Positions 1 to 12,162 of a stretch of 64,000 nucleotides of DNA are shown here, in pieces. The DNA is from Sindora glabra. Lineage: Eukaryota > Streptophyta > Magnoliopsida > Fabales > Fabaceae. How positions within the stretch are numbered: position 1 is the first letter of the stretch; the number at the start of each line of letters is the position of its first letter. The notes beneath the pieces are model-generated. The model was given only the letters and a program-made list of their open reading frames with translations, made no database searches and had not been told where the DNA came from. The translations under genes were made by a program, and so were the position numbers. The stretch is from assembly GCA_020226215.1 (NCBI GenBank), contig CM035227.1, positions 22,261,866 to 22,325,865 of the forward strand, in the 5' to 3' direction.

Positions 1-513
1 TTATATAATTTTTATTTTATTATTTATTATAAAATTATAATTACTTAAAATATAATTAATTATATTTTATGATATTATTTATTTACATACATATTTTTAT
101 ATATTTATAATTTAACATTAAAATATAATTATATTAAAATTAAATTAATTATATTTTATAAAAATTATTTATATTTATTTTACAAAAGGTATGTATTGTA
201 AATTAATAAAAAGAATACAGATAGATTTGAAAAAAATTTGAAGAAATAATAACTTATAAATTATAAGCTATCAGTTATAAGAATTATTTAGATTAATATT
301 AAATCAGAGCTTATATGAAACACTTTAATTAACTTATCAGTTATCAGTTATCAATTACTTAATTTATAAGCTACTCCAGATGTCATAAATTAATGTGAGA
401 AACACCTTTAAATGCTACCTTATAACTTATTGACTAAATTAATAAGTTATAAGTTAACTTATTTGTTATGCGAAATGGAACCGTAATCAGTATTTTCATA
501 ACTAAACAACATA
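1..513. other. AT-rich intergenic DNA with repeated ttataagct-like motifs
   Basis: No gene is supported. The stretch is strongly AT-rich. Between about 244 and 470 short motifs of the type ttataagct, cagttat and aacttat recur in both orientations, which suggests a worn fold-back element, but I could not fix its ends. Confidence 0.5.
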
Positions 514-815
514 GAGGTCGTTTGGTTCATGTAGGAAATAAGTTCCTGCAGGAAGTTAAATTTCCTAGGAAGTTACTTTCTATGTGAATTTCTCAGGAAG
601 TTTTCAATATTATTTAGTTGATATGAAGGAAGTTAAATTTTTCAGGAAATAAAAGTTACCTAGGGTGAGTAGGTAAATGATTTCTCACATTCTATGAGAA
701 ATATAATTTTCTGAGAAGTGATTTCTCACGTTTTATGGGCAACCAAACAATTCACGGTTTTCTATTTCCTGAGAAATAAAACTTCTCATATTTTTACTAT
801 GAACCAAATGACCCC
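514..815. mobile_element. MITE-like terminal inverted repeat element, 302 bp
   Basis: The left end starts gaggtcgtttggttcat. The right end read in reverse starts ggggtcatttggttcat, so the termini form an inverted repeat with two mismatches over the first 17 bases. The inner parts share ggaaata/gaaata and aagtt-type blocks. Both sides are flanked by ATA (511-513 and 816-818), which may be a 3-bp target duplication as in PIF/Harbinger elements, although those usually prefer TAA/TTA. There is no coding capacity, so it would be non-autonomous. Superfamily is uncertain. Confidence 0.6.
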
Positions 816-2662
816 ATAATAACATTTGACCTTGTGCCACAAATGATAATTTATTGTAGTATTCATTATGAACTTTTTGAAAAATATTTAAAATTATTTA
901 GTTAATAATTGAAAATAAATTTTCATGAAAAGTTCTTTTACTTATGAGGAGGTAGATAAATAATTTTCTCCATTTTGTGGAATTTCTCTATTTTATCATA
1001 TAATAATCAATTAAACAATTCATATATCTTTTATTTCATAAAAAATTACGCCTTGCATACAAAATCTCGATATTATATTAAAAATGCTTCTTATCATCGG
1101 ACTTCCTTCATATTAATTAATGTTCCAAGATTTTCTAAATATTTAAAAAATGGGAACAAAAAATTTCTGTTAATTATCCTTCATCCTCTCCCTTCTTTTT
1201 CCCCCTTTTACCATTTTAAGTTTCATTGTCAATGGACTTTTCTTCACTTCTTTATCTAACTCTCAAAGATGCAATTAAGTAGGCACCACCTTTTATCTCG
1301 GTTTAAATATTATTAAAATAATAAAAAATAATTAATATATTTAATATTAAATATAATAATTTTGATAAATTTATTTTTAATTATAATTTTAAAAATAATT
1401 TTTTAATTATAAAATATAAAAATATATAATATTTTTATTTATATGAAAAAATTATATTTTTTATAAAAATTATTTTTAAAAAATAAACTGATGGAAATAA
1501 GAGAATGAAAGCAAAGCAATGAGATAAAAAGAAAAAAGAGAGTGTGGCCAAATATGTGGTTATAAATTCTTGGATAGAGGACCCGCGCACGCGAACCATG
1601 CAGATTGCTTTTTCAAATTTTACGTTTTCAGGTTTAAGGTTTTGATTCTTGAAGACGCAACGCCGTTCAATATGCCTCAAGCACCAATTAACTTATCATA
1701 TTTCACTACTTTTGCCCGTTCTTTCACTCAACATTTCATTCCATTTTTAAATTATATTTAATTTTGAGTAAAAATTATTTTATTTATAATTTTTATTTTA
1801 ATTACATTTATATTATTATAAAATTTTTATTAAAAATTTATTTTATTTGATTTAAAATATATATTATATAAAAAATCCTCTTTTTAATATTGTATTTATT
1901 ATAATATCATTAAAATTTTATTTTTAATTAAATTTTATACATTTTTAAAATATTTTAAATAAAAAATTATTTATAAATAAATTAAAATTATTATTTTTAA
2001 TATATTTTTAAATATTAAAATTTATTTTTAAATGAATAGAAATTTTTTTCACTAAAATAAAATGAAATGAATCCCAATAGATTTTGGTTTGAAACCAATC
2101 CTTCGATTCTGTCATAATAGCAAGCGCAGGTGAGACAGATAGATTTTACTTGGAAACATAAATTAATCCAAATCATTCATTCAACAACCAACTTTCGTAA
2201 GCTTCAACTCTCCCTCCGGGCTGATCCACGGAGCAATGTTTATCGATCGGATTTAAATTCGGTGCAATTTCAAAAAAAAAAAATCCATGGATTAAATTAT
2301 GGAAAGAAATAAATACAAAAAATTTTAATTTAAAATTATAGTTTTTATTTTTTTAAATAATAAAAAAAGGTATGTCCATATCCCATATCACTGTTAAGGT
2401 TCCGAGTAATTTGCCTCTAGATATGGTTATCCATCATCAAGGCCTCATCTTTTCCATTCATGCAAGTTCGGTGACATGATGCCCTGCACAGTATGATGGC
2501 TCATGTCATTCTTCCCTCCCCCCCTTTTTTTTTCTCCTTACTTCTGTGCTTGCCTTTAATTAAAAGCATGTCAATGATTAAACTTCTCACAGCCCATCTT
2601 ATATTTTTTAAATTAAATAATTATAAGCTCTAAGCGCATATAATAATTAAATCATTCAACTT
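816..2662. other. Intergenic AT-rich DNA, no gene recognised
   Basis: Open frames here (for example 975-1259 and 1435-1680) are short, of low complexity and resemble no known protein. A repeat shared with 54012-54268 lies at about 1769-2004. The part 2100-2300 has a more balanced base composition, but I recognise no gene in it. Confidence 0.5.
1769..2004 (+). repeat. AT-rich dispersed repeat, copy 1
   Basis: This segment aligns over its whole length, by eye at roughly 80% or better, with the reverse complement of 54012-54268. It shares long blocks such as taatttttattttaattac and aaattattatttttaat. The two copies lie in opposite orientation about 52 kb apart. No terminal repeats or target duplication were resolved. 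Confidence 0.5.
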
Positions 2663-4422
2663 AGGGATGGTAATGGATCGAGTTTGAGCAGACCTAACTC
2701 GAAACCGAATGGATCCGAATCCAAAATAAAGTTACTACATACTCAAGATTCAATAGGATCCAATTTTTAGAAACCCGACCCGAATCATATGAACCCAATT
2801 TTTCATTTTAACTTCTAGATACCCATGATCCAGAACACTTGCCCTGCAACTTCCTAGTCAACATCTCTTTTTCGCCTAGGTAATAATGGTAAAGTTTGAT
2901 CTTAAATTATGTACAAGTGGCTCACAATGTAGGTTTCTTTACGTCAAATAGAAATATATGCCAATTTTTTTTGTTGTTGGTATTCAAGCGTCTCTCACTT
3001 CACAACCTCTTTCTCCTTGCTTGCCAGTATTAATAAAACTCAATAAAATTTCAAATCTATTTGCAAAAGTAGAACTAATTAACAAAGCATAAAATACTCG
3101 AATTCAAAGTAATGCAATACTTGAAAATTAATTATTGTCTTCCCTGCACCCTATATCCTCCATCACCAAGGCCCCTTCAAACTCCTAAAAGCTTGGCACT
3201 TTCTAAAAATAATAGCAAAACATCATTCCAACAAAGCTGCTATGGGTACTTGTCAACATGAATCACATAACCCATCTCAAAATTTGTGATGCCAAATCAT
3301 TATCAATACTACCCATAGAAGAACCTTGATCAACACAATTTCATACTCTAGTAGATAAAAATATTATAAATTAAATAAATAGGCATAAACTATTTCGACC
3401 TTCAAAAAAGAGCCAAATTGTTACTTTCTCTAGAAAATAGCTTCCAACTCATAGATGAAAATCTCACTATTAATGGAGTCAAACCAGATTAGTCTTCGAG
3501 TCCAAGTAACAAGCAATTACCATCACACTCATTCAGAGCAAATTACTTATAAGTTTCCTAAAAGTAACCATTGTTCATAAAGCCAAAAATGCATAGCAAT
3601 AAATTAACAACTAAATAAAATCACCCTCATTTTGACAACAATGTAATTTACTTTTTCAACCCACTACAATCTCTAGCAAATACTACCAAATTTAACCCTT
3701 TACTGAACTAGCTCTAAACCTAAAGGAAAATTCTCAGAAAGTTCCAAACTTAAAGATGGCCTAGTAGCTAATAAAACCCTAAATAGTAATGAATAAGGCA
3801 AAAACAAAAAATGAGCAGCTAAGGAATAAGATCAAGGTCAAAACTAGAAGCACCGAAAGTAGGTTTGGTTAGTCTTCAGAGGAAAGCTTTAATGGATTCC
3901 AACAAGACCTAAATGATATCATCAAATAAAATTCCAAGTGCATAAAAGGGTCTAAGAAATTGACCTCTTTACCAAATAATTCAATAGTGAATGGAAACAT
4001 CAAATTGACAGTGAGCTTAGTAGGAATCGTAGGAGGACGAGACTGCATAAATGCTGAAGGAATCTCAAGTGGTTCAATGTTAGGAACCACTTTTGCCTAT
4101 AATTCGATAGAACATGTTTGTAGAGTTAGGATCGTGTCTTATAAGGTTGAAAAAAAAGACTTCGTAAAGCCTTGATGATCAGAAGTGAAGGGGTTGTTGA
4201 TTTGGGAAAAAGAACCCTAGAATTAGCTTTGGCATTGGAAGGAAAGAACGATGAGCAATAAATAATTGGGGATCCAATTAGACCTGTAATTAATTGGATT
4301 TTCTCAGGTCAAAATTGAACTTAAACTAAACGATATGGATTCAATTTAGGTAGGATCTGTTGAGTCCAATAGCCATTAGATTAGGTAAGACCTAATGGAT
4401 TTGGGCCTATCTGCCATCCTTA
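2663..4422. mobile_element. Non-autonomous hAT-like element with near-perfect 8-bp target duplication
   Basis: The left end reads agggatggtaatgg. The right end in reverse reads taaggatggcagatagg, resembling the Ac-type hAT terminus TAGGGATG. The flanks are ttcaactt (2655-2662) and atcaactt (4423-4430), an 8-bp duplication with one mismatch, as expected for hAT. Both subterminal regions are rich in ggatcc/attgga/gacct motifs. The interior of about 1.7 kb has only short open frames (for example 3869-4175 on both strands) without transposase similarity, so it is a non-autonomous or decayed copy. Confidence 0.6.
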
Positions 4423-4953
4423 ATCAACTTTCTGCAAAATAACATAATGTTATCTTGTAAAAAGAATTTCAAATTATCTTTTTAAGACAATATTCATGAA
4501 TTAATATTATGTCTTGTTTGATATAATAATAGAATAATTAATTATTAATAAATTAAGTATATTAAATTAATTTTATGTTTAAAAAGAATTTAGTAATAAA
4601 CTTAAAATCAAAAGCAATATTACTTACATTTTTATGTATTCATTCATCTCATTCTCACTTTTAAGTTAGCCAAAAATTCCTAACTTAGTCCTTTTTTTTA
4701 TTAACAAGTTAAAAAAGTCACACTTCTTGAGTTAGAAAGAACAATGGAAGAATAATGAATACATAGAAATGTTCTTTAAAATCAATTCACACATTCAATT
4801 CACTAATAATCAAATTATATTATCATTATATTGAATGATTTTATAATCAGGTAGACAAATTTTTTTTATCAGAATATTTTTAGTACTTGATATATATTCT
4901 ATGCATGGATGAAATATTCATGAACAATCCAGTAAAAGTTAGAGAATAGAATT
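4423..4953. other. Intergenic spacer between hAT-like element and LTR relic
   Basis: AT-rich DNA without a supported gene or repeat boundary. Confidence 0.4.
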
Positions 4954-5406
4954 TGTTAGGAAAAATATCTTTTCTCTAAACGTTCAAATATCAAATAATT
5001 GAATCAATCAAAATATCACAATAAAATACATGAACAATTTAACATGAAAAATTTCAAATTCTAGGGAAAAATCACAGATGAAAAAAAAATCACTATTTAA
5101 TCAAAAGATTACAAAATAATATGTGTGCAAGTTCTCAACCATAATTCCATAACTTTTTAACTAACATCTATACATCTCTTATAGACCTCTTTATTAAGGT
5201 TTTCACATAATTCCCATAAACACTCATATCATATCTCTCACATATCCCAAACCCTAGGCTAATACAAATATTTATAACCTAAAAATATTTATTTGATAAG
5301 GAATTTTAATCTTATTCTAATATAAAAATATAACTTAAATAGAAAAAATTCATAATAGGAAATAATCAATAATTGATAATAATTTGAATTTGATTCAAGC
5401 TTAACA
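4954..5406 (-). repeat. Left LTR (3' LTR in element orientation), uninterrupted
   Basis: This 453-bp copy is not split by the Helitron-like element and so shows the unfilled state. Shared blocks with the right copy include aatcaatcaaaatat, ctctyatagacctct, ctaatacaaatatttataa and aataatcaataatt. Similarity is roughly 80% by eye. Confidence 0.65.
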
Positions 5407-6006
5407 ATTTCCAACTTCACACAAATTCCACTATCTTAATTAATTTTCATGTTCTACTTATTATTAAATAAGACCAATCACAAGGCCATAAACATAAGAG
5501 TCCTTTATTATTACAATTCCTTAAAATACAATAATTTTGTTCCTATTAAATATCTCCACATCAATCAAGTATCACAAATTTTATTGAAGCCTATATATAA
5601 TTTCCTCATTTATAGAAATTTCTCAAATTTATAAGAACACCAAATCTTATGAAGATTTTCACAAACAATCATAATCTTTACAAATCATCATCATTGCATT
5701 AGCATCATTATCACCATTATCACCACTATCAACTTCATCTCACAAATAGAATTGAATTAAACTTTTACTCTTTTAGATTACTACTCTTCCATAAGACTAG
5801 ACCTATTTTAATACGACTTAAGAAAAATATCCCTTCTTTAAACATAGACTACTACAGAATTGTCAAATAATGTCGGTTGTTTAACAAGTTAAACATCAAT
5901 TAGAAATCAATGTATATACAAGTATCATTGTATGTTAAACGATTCCACGTTCGTTTTATAATTGATGTGAAAAAATATAATAATATCAATTTCTATATGT
6001 ATAAGA

Positions 6007-6721
6007 TGTAGGAAAATTTTCATGTTGGAAAGTTAGAAAATTTTATTACTTGGATCTTGGCTATGATTATAATTATAAATAAATTGTAGTGTTTAAACAA
6101 CTTAAATATAAAAAAATATAAAAGTAAAAATAGATGAAATACTTTAAGGAATAATGAATTTGATAGCTACAATAAATAAAATAACAAGATTTAGAATTAG
6201 ATAACACCTTAGCCTTCTCTCTTCTTACTTCAATAGTACTATAATATTTGTAAAATAATAGGAGTCATATAAACTTGTATTCATAAGTGAAGAGAGAGAT
6301 CAAGAGCCCTATTTATAGCCTTCATGACTTAACCCATCAAAGAGTCTTAACTCTTTACTTTCTTTTAGTATTTATAAATTTAGTTAACTTAAGTAATTAA
6401 GTGGAAGACCTTTCATATGTAAAACTATCAAATGCATTCAATGGTATATTAATTTTGCATAATGTGTAATTAATTTAGATAAATGACATTAATCTTGAAT
6501 AATGCATATTTAATTTAGATAAATGATATTAATCTTACATAATGGATATTTAATGCATATTTAATTTAGATAAATGACTTTGGCTAAATATCTAAATCAA
6601 AATTTTGATAATATTTATGTCTTTTGATATGACTATAATTATTCTATAATATAGATTATATCTTTTCATGTGGTCATGAAAGTTACATTAAATCTATTAC
6701 AAAATCTATCATAAACTAACA
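6007..6721 (-). repeat. Copia 3' LTR (715 bp)
   Basis: It is the downstream LTR in element orientation. The adjoining interior on the minus strand ends with a purine-rich tract (aagtgagagaa) directly before TGTTAG. It is 38 bp longer than its partner, which is accounted for by an extra tandem unit near 6490-6550 built on the repeated phrase atatttaatttagataaatga. Confidence 0.85.
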
Positions 6722-7069
6722 TTCTCTCACTTGGCCAAATGAACAAATGAGCTTAATAAATTGTAATGGATTCATAGAAATCATGGCTATTATGAAATTG
6801 TAATGATTAATTATCCTTTTCTTAAACTTATCACAAATATGGATCATAGCAATTATACACCTATAGATAATATAATTCCAATTATGCATCATAATATTTG
6901 CACGCCTTTAAGAAAAGCTTAATGAGGAAATATATGAACAAATTCAAACCATCATGAACTGATGCTAAATGTTCATATTAATGGTCCATTTTAATTAAAA
7001 AATACAAAAGTCATCCTTTTTTCCATAACTTGCACATAAACAAAGGAGACAAGTTAAAATATGTAAATC

Positions 7070-8500
7070 ATATTAATCATACAAGATAATTTCTATCAAT
7101 CAGTCCTATGGATAATACATGATCTTAATAAACCTTAGGTGTTAATGCTTTAGTAATGGGATCTGCTACCATCATTTTAGTACTAATGTGTTCAATAGAT
7201 ACTTTCTTACTTTATACCCTTTCATGAACAATAAGATATTACAACTCAATGTGTTTTAATTGACTTGAACACCTATTATTATTAAAGAAGAAAATAGTAG
7301 TTGAATTGTCATAAAAAATTATAAGAGGCTTTGAAATAAAATTTGTAAGTTTTAATCCAGTCATAAAATTCTTTAACCAAATAGCTTGAGAATTGGTTTC
7401 ATGGCATGCCACAAATTTAGCTTCCATGGTTGAAGAAGCTATCAGAATTTGCTTTACACTTTTCCAAGAAATAGCTTCCTTAGCTAACAAGAAGATATAC
7501 CTAGATGTGGATTTCAACATGTCTACATAACCCATAAAATCTAAGTCACAATAACCAACCACCTCAAGCGAATCATAGTATTGATGGATGAGCATATAAT
7601 TCTTAATATCTTGAATGTAACATAAGACCTTCTTTACTGCTTTCCAATGATCTATTCCAAGATTGCTTTGATATCTTTCTAGCATTCCAATTGCATAATT
7701 AAGATCTAGATGAGTGCATGTTAGAGCATACATTAAACTTCCAACAACAAAGGCATATGGAATAGATTCTATTTCCTTTTGCTTAAGTTCATTTTATGAA
7801 CCTTAAATTTGACTTAATTTATCACCTTTTACAATGGGAGTTAGACTTGGCGAATAATTTTACATATTAAATCTTTCAAGAATTTTGTTAAAATAAGTCA
7901 TTTGACATAAACTGAGTAATCTCTTAAACCTATCTCAATAAATTTCAATACCAAGAATACAAGAAGCATTTCCCATATCATTTATTTCAAAATTCTTAAA
8001 AAGAAAATTTTTAGTTTCATGTAACATAGCATGATACTTACTAGCAATTAGTATGTCATCCATATATAGAATGACAAAAACAAGTTTACTCCCATTAACC
8101 TTTAGATATATACAATCATCAAGTTCATTTGTTTTAAATCCAAAGGTCGTAATAGTATTATAAAACTTTAGATACCATTACAAGAAGCTTATTTAAGTCC
8201 ATATATGAATTTTTTTAATTTATATACTAAATGCTTATTTCCCATTTCCTCAAATTCTTCAGGTTACCGCATATATGTGTTTTCATCTAGATTCCCATTT
8301 AAGAAAGCTATTTTCACATCCATTTAATATAACTTAAGATTAAAATGAGCTTCTAATGCTATAAGAATCCTAAAAGAATCTTTCTTTAATACTGGAAAAA
8401 GATTTCATTATAATCTATTCCTTTTCTTTGAGTGAAATCTTTGGCAATAAGTCTAGCCTTAAATCAATTAATATTACCTTTGGAGTCTTTTTTTTATTTT
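7070..8500 (-). pseudogene. Copia reverse transcriptase and RNase H remnant
   Basis: The longest open piece (7239-7733) contains YALTCTHLDLNYAIGMLERY, STSRYIFLLAKEAISWKSVK and a SSTMEAKFVA-type segment, typical of the copia RT tail and RNase H. Beyond its stop the frame continues as VSIEHISTKMMVADPITKAL, the usual end of copia pol. Upstream, a YMDD catalytic motif is intact at 8055-8066 within ILYMDDILIA. Stops and frameshifts separate these parts, so this is a relic, not a gene. Confidence 0.85.
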
Positions 8501-8686
8501 GAAAACCCATTTACATTGAATTAGAATGACCCCATCAAGTAAATCAACTAATTCCCAGACTTGATTTCTCTGTATTGATACCATTTCATCCTTTAAGGCA
8601 TTTAACTACTTATTAGATTCTTCACCTCGTATAGCTTGTGAAAACATCATTGGATCATCTTTAATTCCAATGCCAAAATTTTGTTC

Positions 8687-9603
8687 CTATAGGTATACAA
8701 TATAATGATTTGGAATGGCTTTTTTCCTCGTTCTTTGAAAACACCTTAATGATTTTGAATGGACTATATTTTCTTCATCATGTGTACTTTCTTTAATGAA
8801 ATGTATAATGGGGTTATTATTTTCCTTTATAAGTGATATCTCCAAACTAGTTTGAAAACTAGTTGATTCCTCAATTAGAGATAATACCACCTTTCTTGAT
8901 TCATGACTCCTACTATTAATTCCATTTTCAAGAAGCTTTACCATACTTGTTTCAGCAATTCTAGTGTAATGATTAGGATAATAAAACTTGTATCCTTTGG
9001 ACACTTCAAGATAACCAATAAAATAACTACTTATTATCCTATAATTCAATTTCTTTTCATAGGGATTAAAAAGTTTTGCTTCAATAGGACAACCCCAAAT
9101 ATGAAGATGATTTAAACTCGATTTTTTACTTATCCATCATTCATAAGGAGTTTTAAGGACAACTTTTATAAGAACACAATTTAAAATATACATTGCCATT
9201 TTAATTGCCTCTCCCTATAAGAACATTGATAAAGTAAGATTACTCATCATACACCTTATCATATCTAATAAGGTACAATTACATCTTTTAACCATACCAT
9301 TTTGCTAAGGTGTACAAGTATTGTGTACTGTGTTACAATGCCATTTTCTTGAATGAATCAAGCAAATGAACTTAAATTATGACTAGTTTCATTGTATTTT
9401 CCATAATATTCACCACCTTTATCAGATCTTACAACCTTTATCTTCTTTTCCAGTTGATTTTCAACTTTTGCCTTAAAAATTTTCAACATTTCCAAGGCAT
9501 CGAATTTTTCTTTAATAAGATAAAGGTAACCATAATGTGAGAAGTCATCAATAAAGGTAATAAAATATTTTCCCCTTCTATACAAAGTGGAAATAGTCCA
9601 CAT
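8687..9603 (-). pseudogene. Copia integrase remnant
   Basis: The piece 9358-9603 has FITFIDDFSHYGYLY and VVRSDKGGEYYGKY, the two conserved Asp regions of the integrase core. The piece 8687-9049 has SSYFIGYLEVSKGYKFY, which matches the segment between integrase and reverse transcriptase in copia polyproteins. A frameshift or stop lies between the two pieces. Confidence 0.85.
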
Positions 9604-9845
9604 ATATCTATATGTATCACTTTAAGTAACATGGAACTTTTTGTGGCATTTTTCTTGATATTATTAGTTTATTTTCCTTTAATGCAATCAAAATTGAGAT
9701 TTGCTATGACACCATCCTTGACTAATCGTTCTAGTCTTTCCTTAGAGATGTGACATAGCCTTTTATGCCATAAAAAAGATGAAGTTTCATTTTGATAAAT
9801 TCTTTTAATACCAACACATGCATTTAAATTCAAAGCAAAATTAGT

Positions 9846-10034
9846 TTAAGAAAAGGAAGGATTAAGATGAATTTTATACAAGTCATCGTATAAAATGTTA
9901 GATCCAATTAAAATGTTATTCTCATACATTTCAATGGTTCCATTGCCAAATTTAAAATAATATCCTTCCAAGTCAAGACAGGGAATAAAAATTAAATTTC
10001 TAGCAAAAAAAAGAACATAAAAAATGTTTGACAA
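9846..10034 (-). pseudogene. Copia gag-pre-integrase remnant
   Basis: The 62-residue piece contains FARNLIFIPCLDLEGYYFKF, the usual RNLISVPCLD-type segment between protease and integrase in copia elements. Its position between the gag knuckle and the integrase agrees with the copia order. Confidence 0.75.
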
Positions 10035-10295
10035 TATCGATGAATAACTAGTGCTAAGAATAAGTTTATAGGTTCCAATGGCTTTAACATTAGCTTATTC
10101 TTTGTTTCCTATAAAAATGATCCTTTCATGCAGTAATAAGGTTCGGGTTAAAAGAAATCCCTGTAAAGAATTAGATACATGAATCATGGCATCAAAATCT
10201 AACCACCAAGTATTTGATGAAACATCAATTGAATTAATTTCAAAACAAATGTGAAAAATAATTACCTTTTTTTTAACTCAATTCTTACGTTTTAA

Positions 10296-10337
10296 ACAAT
10301 CCTTCTTCATATGGCTTCTTTTATTGCAAAAGAAGCA
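10296..10337 (-). pseudogene. Copia gag CCHC zinc knuckle
   Basis: On the minus strand the translation reads CFFCNKRSHMKKDC, a perfect CX2CX4HX4C knuckle as found in the retrotransposon nucleocapsid. The surrounding gag sequence (to about 11.1 kb) is interrupted by stops. Confidence 0.8.
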
Positions 10338-11472
10338 CTTCATAGAACTTGTATTTGTACCATTATGTACAACAAATTCTTTTTCTTAAGTTATGGTCGA
10401 TTTGCACTCTTTTTACCTGTCTTATGTCTTTTACCATTATAACCCTGTGATATCATGTGAACCAATGGAATAGAAAGCAATTTTTCTCTCTTTAATCTTT
10501 CCTCTTTTTGAACACACATGGCAATCAATTCATTTATAGTTCATTTTTCTTTATGTGTTATAACTTATCTTAAATGAACCAAATTGAGGAAGAAAAGAAT
10601 TGAGAACAAATTGCACTAAAAAAGGTTAAAAAATGGTCATATCTATATATTTAAGTTATTTAGCTAAGTTTGTCATTTCCAGTATATGTTCATGAATACA
10701 AAACATCCCATCATATCTTTTAGTAGTCAAATTATTCATGAGCATACCCGCTAATGCCTTGTTAGAAGATTTAAATTATTTCTTTATAGACTCTAAGAAT
10801 TCCTTAGCATTAAGGCAACCTACCATGGACATATGAATATTCTTGGTGATCTTACTTTTCATAATCATTAGGCTTAAATGATTAGATTTTTCCTAGCTAT
10901 TATAGTTAGATTGTTGCTCAGAAAAGCTTACTTCAATTAGCTTTTCAGGTTCCTTAATTCGTAAGCACAAGTCCAAATCCAAGCACCCTAATGTAATTGA
11001 TAATTATTCTTTCCAATCTCTAAAATTAAAGTCATTCATTTTAGGGTTGTTTGACATATGCCCAGAGAGAGAACCTGCCAAGATAACTCGAGCCATAATT
11101 ATGATCAATTAGTAAACTATTATGTGATAATTCAAGAGTAATCTTAACACATCATCATACATATTCTTTGAAATAAAATATGGCATGCAATTTATTTACT
11201 TAAAGTGATAAACTTCATTCACTTTTATAAATCTTTTTTTTAAGAAGTTAAACAGCTTTGGGCATAAAAACAACTCAAAACTATAATGTGATTATAAAAT
11301 AATTACACCTTTAAGTATAAAAAAATTATAGTCCACAGCTTTGAGGATTTGTGTAATATTTCAACCATGGATATGCCTTGTTTCACTTTAGTGAAAACAA
11401 AATAACCATAAAAAACTTAACATATTACGCAAATGAAAATTAACATAATTATAATCATAAGTCATAACCTTT

Positions 11473-11483
11473 CTCCAATGCCA
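11473..11483 (-). other. Degenerate primer-binding site
   Basis: Two bases inside the 5' LTR the minus strand reads tggcattggag. This differs from the plant initiator-Met tRNA primer site tggtatcagag by three transitions only. Confidence 0.5.
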
Positions 11484-11485
11484 CA

Positions 11486-12162
11486 TGTAGGAAAAATTTT
11501 CATGTTAGAAAGTTAGAAAATTTTATTACTTGGATCTTGGTTATGATTATAATTACAAATAAGTTATAGTGTTTAAACAAATTAAGTATAACAAAATGTG
11601 AAAGTAAAAATAGATGAAATACCTTGAGTCATAATGAATTTGATAGTTACAACAAATAAAATAACAAGATTTAGAATTAGATAACACCTTAACTTTCTCT
11701 CTTCTTACTCAAATAGTACTATAATATTTATGAAATAATTAGAGTAACATAAACTTGTGTTCATGAGCAAAAAGAGATATCAAAAGCCCTATTTATAGCC
11801 TTCATGACTTAACCCATTAAAGAGTCTTAATTCTTTACTTTCTTCTAGGGTTTATGAATCCAATTAATTTAAGTAATTAAGTGGAAAACCTTTCATATAC
11901 AAAACTATCAAATGCATTCAAAGATATATTAATTTTGCATAATGTATATTTAATTTAGATAAATGATATTAATCTTGCATAATAAATATTTAATGCATAT
12001 TTAATTTAGATAAATGACTTTGACTAAATATCTAAATTAAATTTATGATGATATTTATGTCCTTTGATATGACTATAATTATTCTATAATATATACTATG
12101 TCTTTTCATGTGATCATGAAGGTCACATTAAGTCTATTACAAAATCTATCATAAATCCAACA
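11486..12162 (-). repeat. Copia 5' LTR (677 bp)
   Basis: It is the upstream LTR in element orientation and pairs with 6007-6721. Both share the phrase gaaagttagaaaattttatt near the CCTACA end. The two copies differ by many substitutions and one 38-bp unit, so the insertion is not recent. Confidence 0.85.

Larger units (their letters stand above)
6007..12162 (-). mobile_element. Degenerate Ty1/copia retrotransposon inside the CACTA element
   Basis: Direct LTRs of 715 bp (6007-6721) and 677 bp (11486-12162) bound the element. On the minus strand they begin TGTTAG or TGTTGG and end CCTACA. The flanks taaga (6002-6006) and tgaga (12163-12167) form a 5-bp target duplication with one transition. 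Minus-strand order is gag zinc knuckle (about 10.3 kb), pre-integrase segment, integrase, reverse transcriptase and RNase H, the Ty1/copia order. Stops and frameshifts interrupt every domain, so it cannot encode an intact polyprotein. Confidence 0.9.

Noticed and set aside
975..1259. 94-residue open frame
   Set aside because: Aromatic and low-complexity translation of AT-rich DNA with no family motif; expected by chance.
4949..4953. Target duplication for the outer LTR relic (gaatt versus atatt at 20827-20831)
   Set aside because: Only three of five bases agree, which in AT-rich DNA is not evidence.
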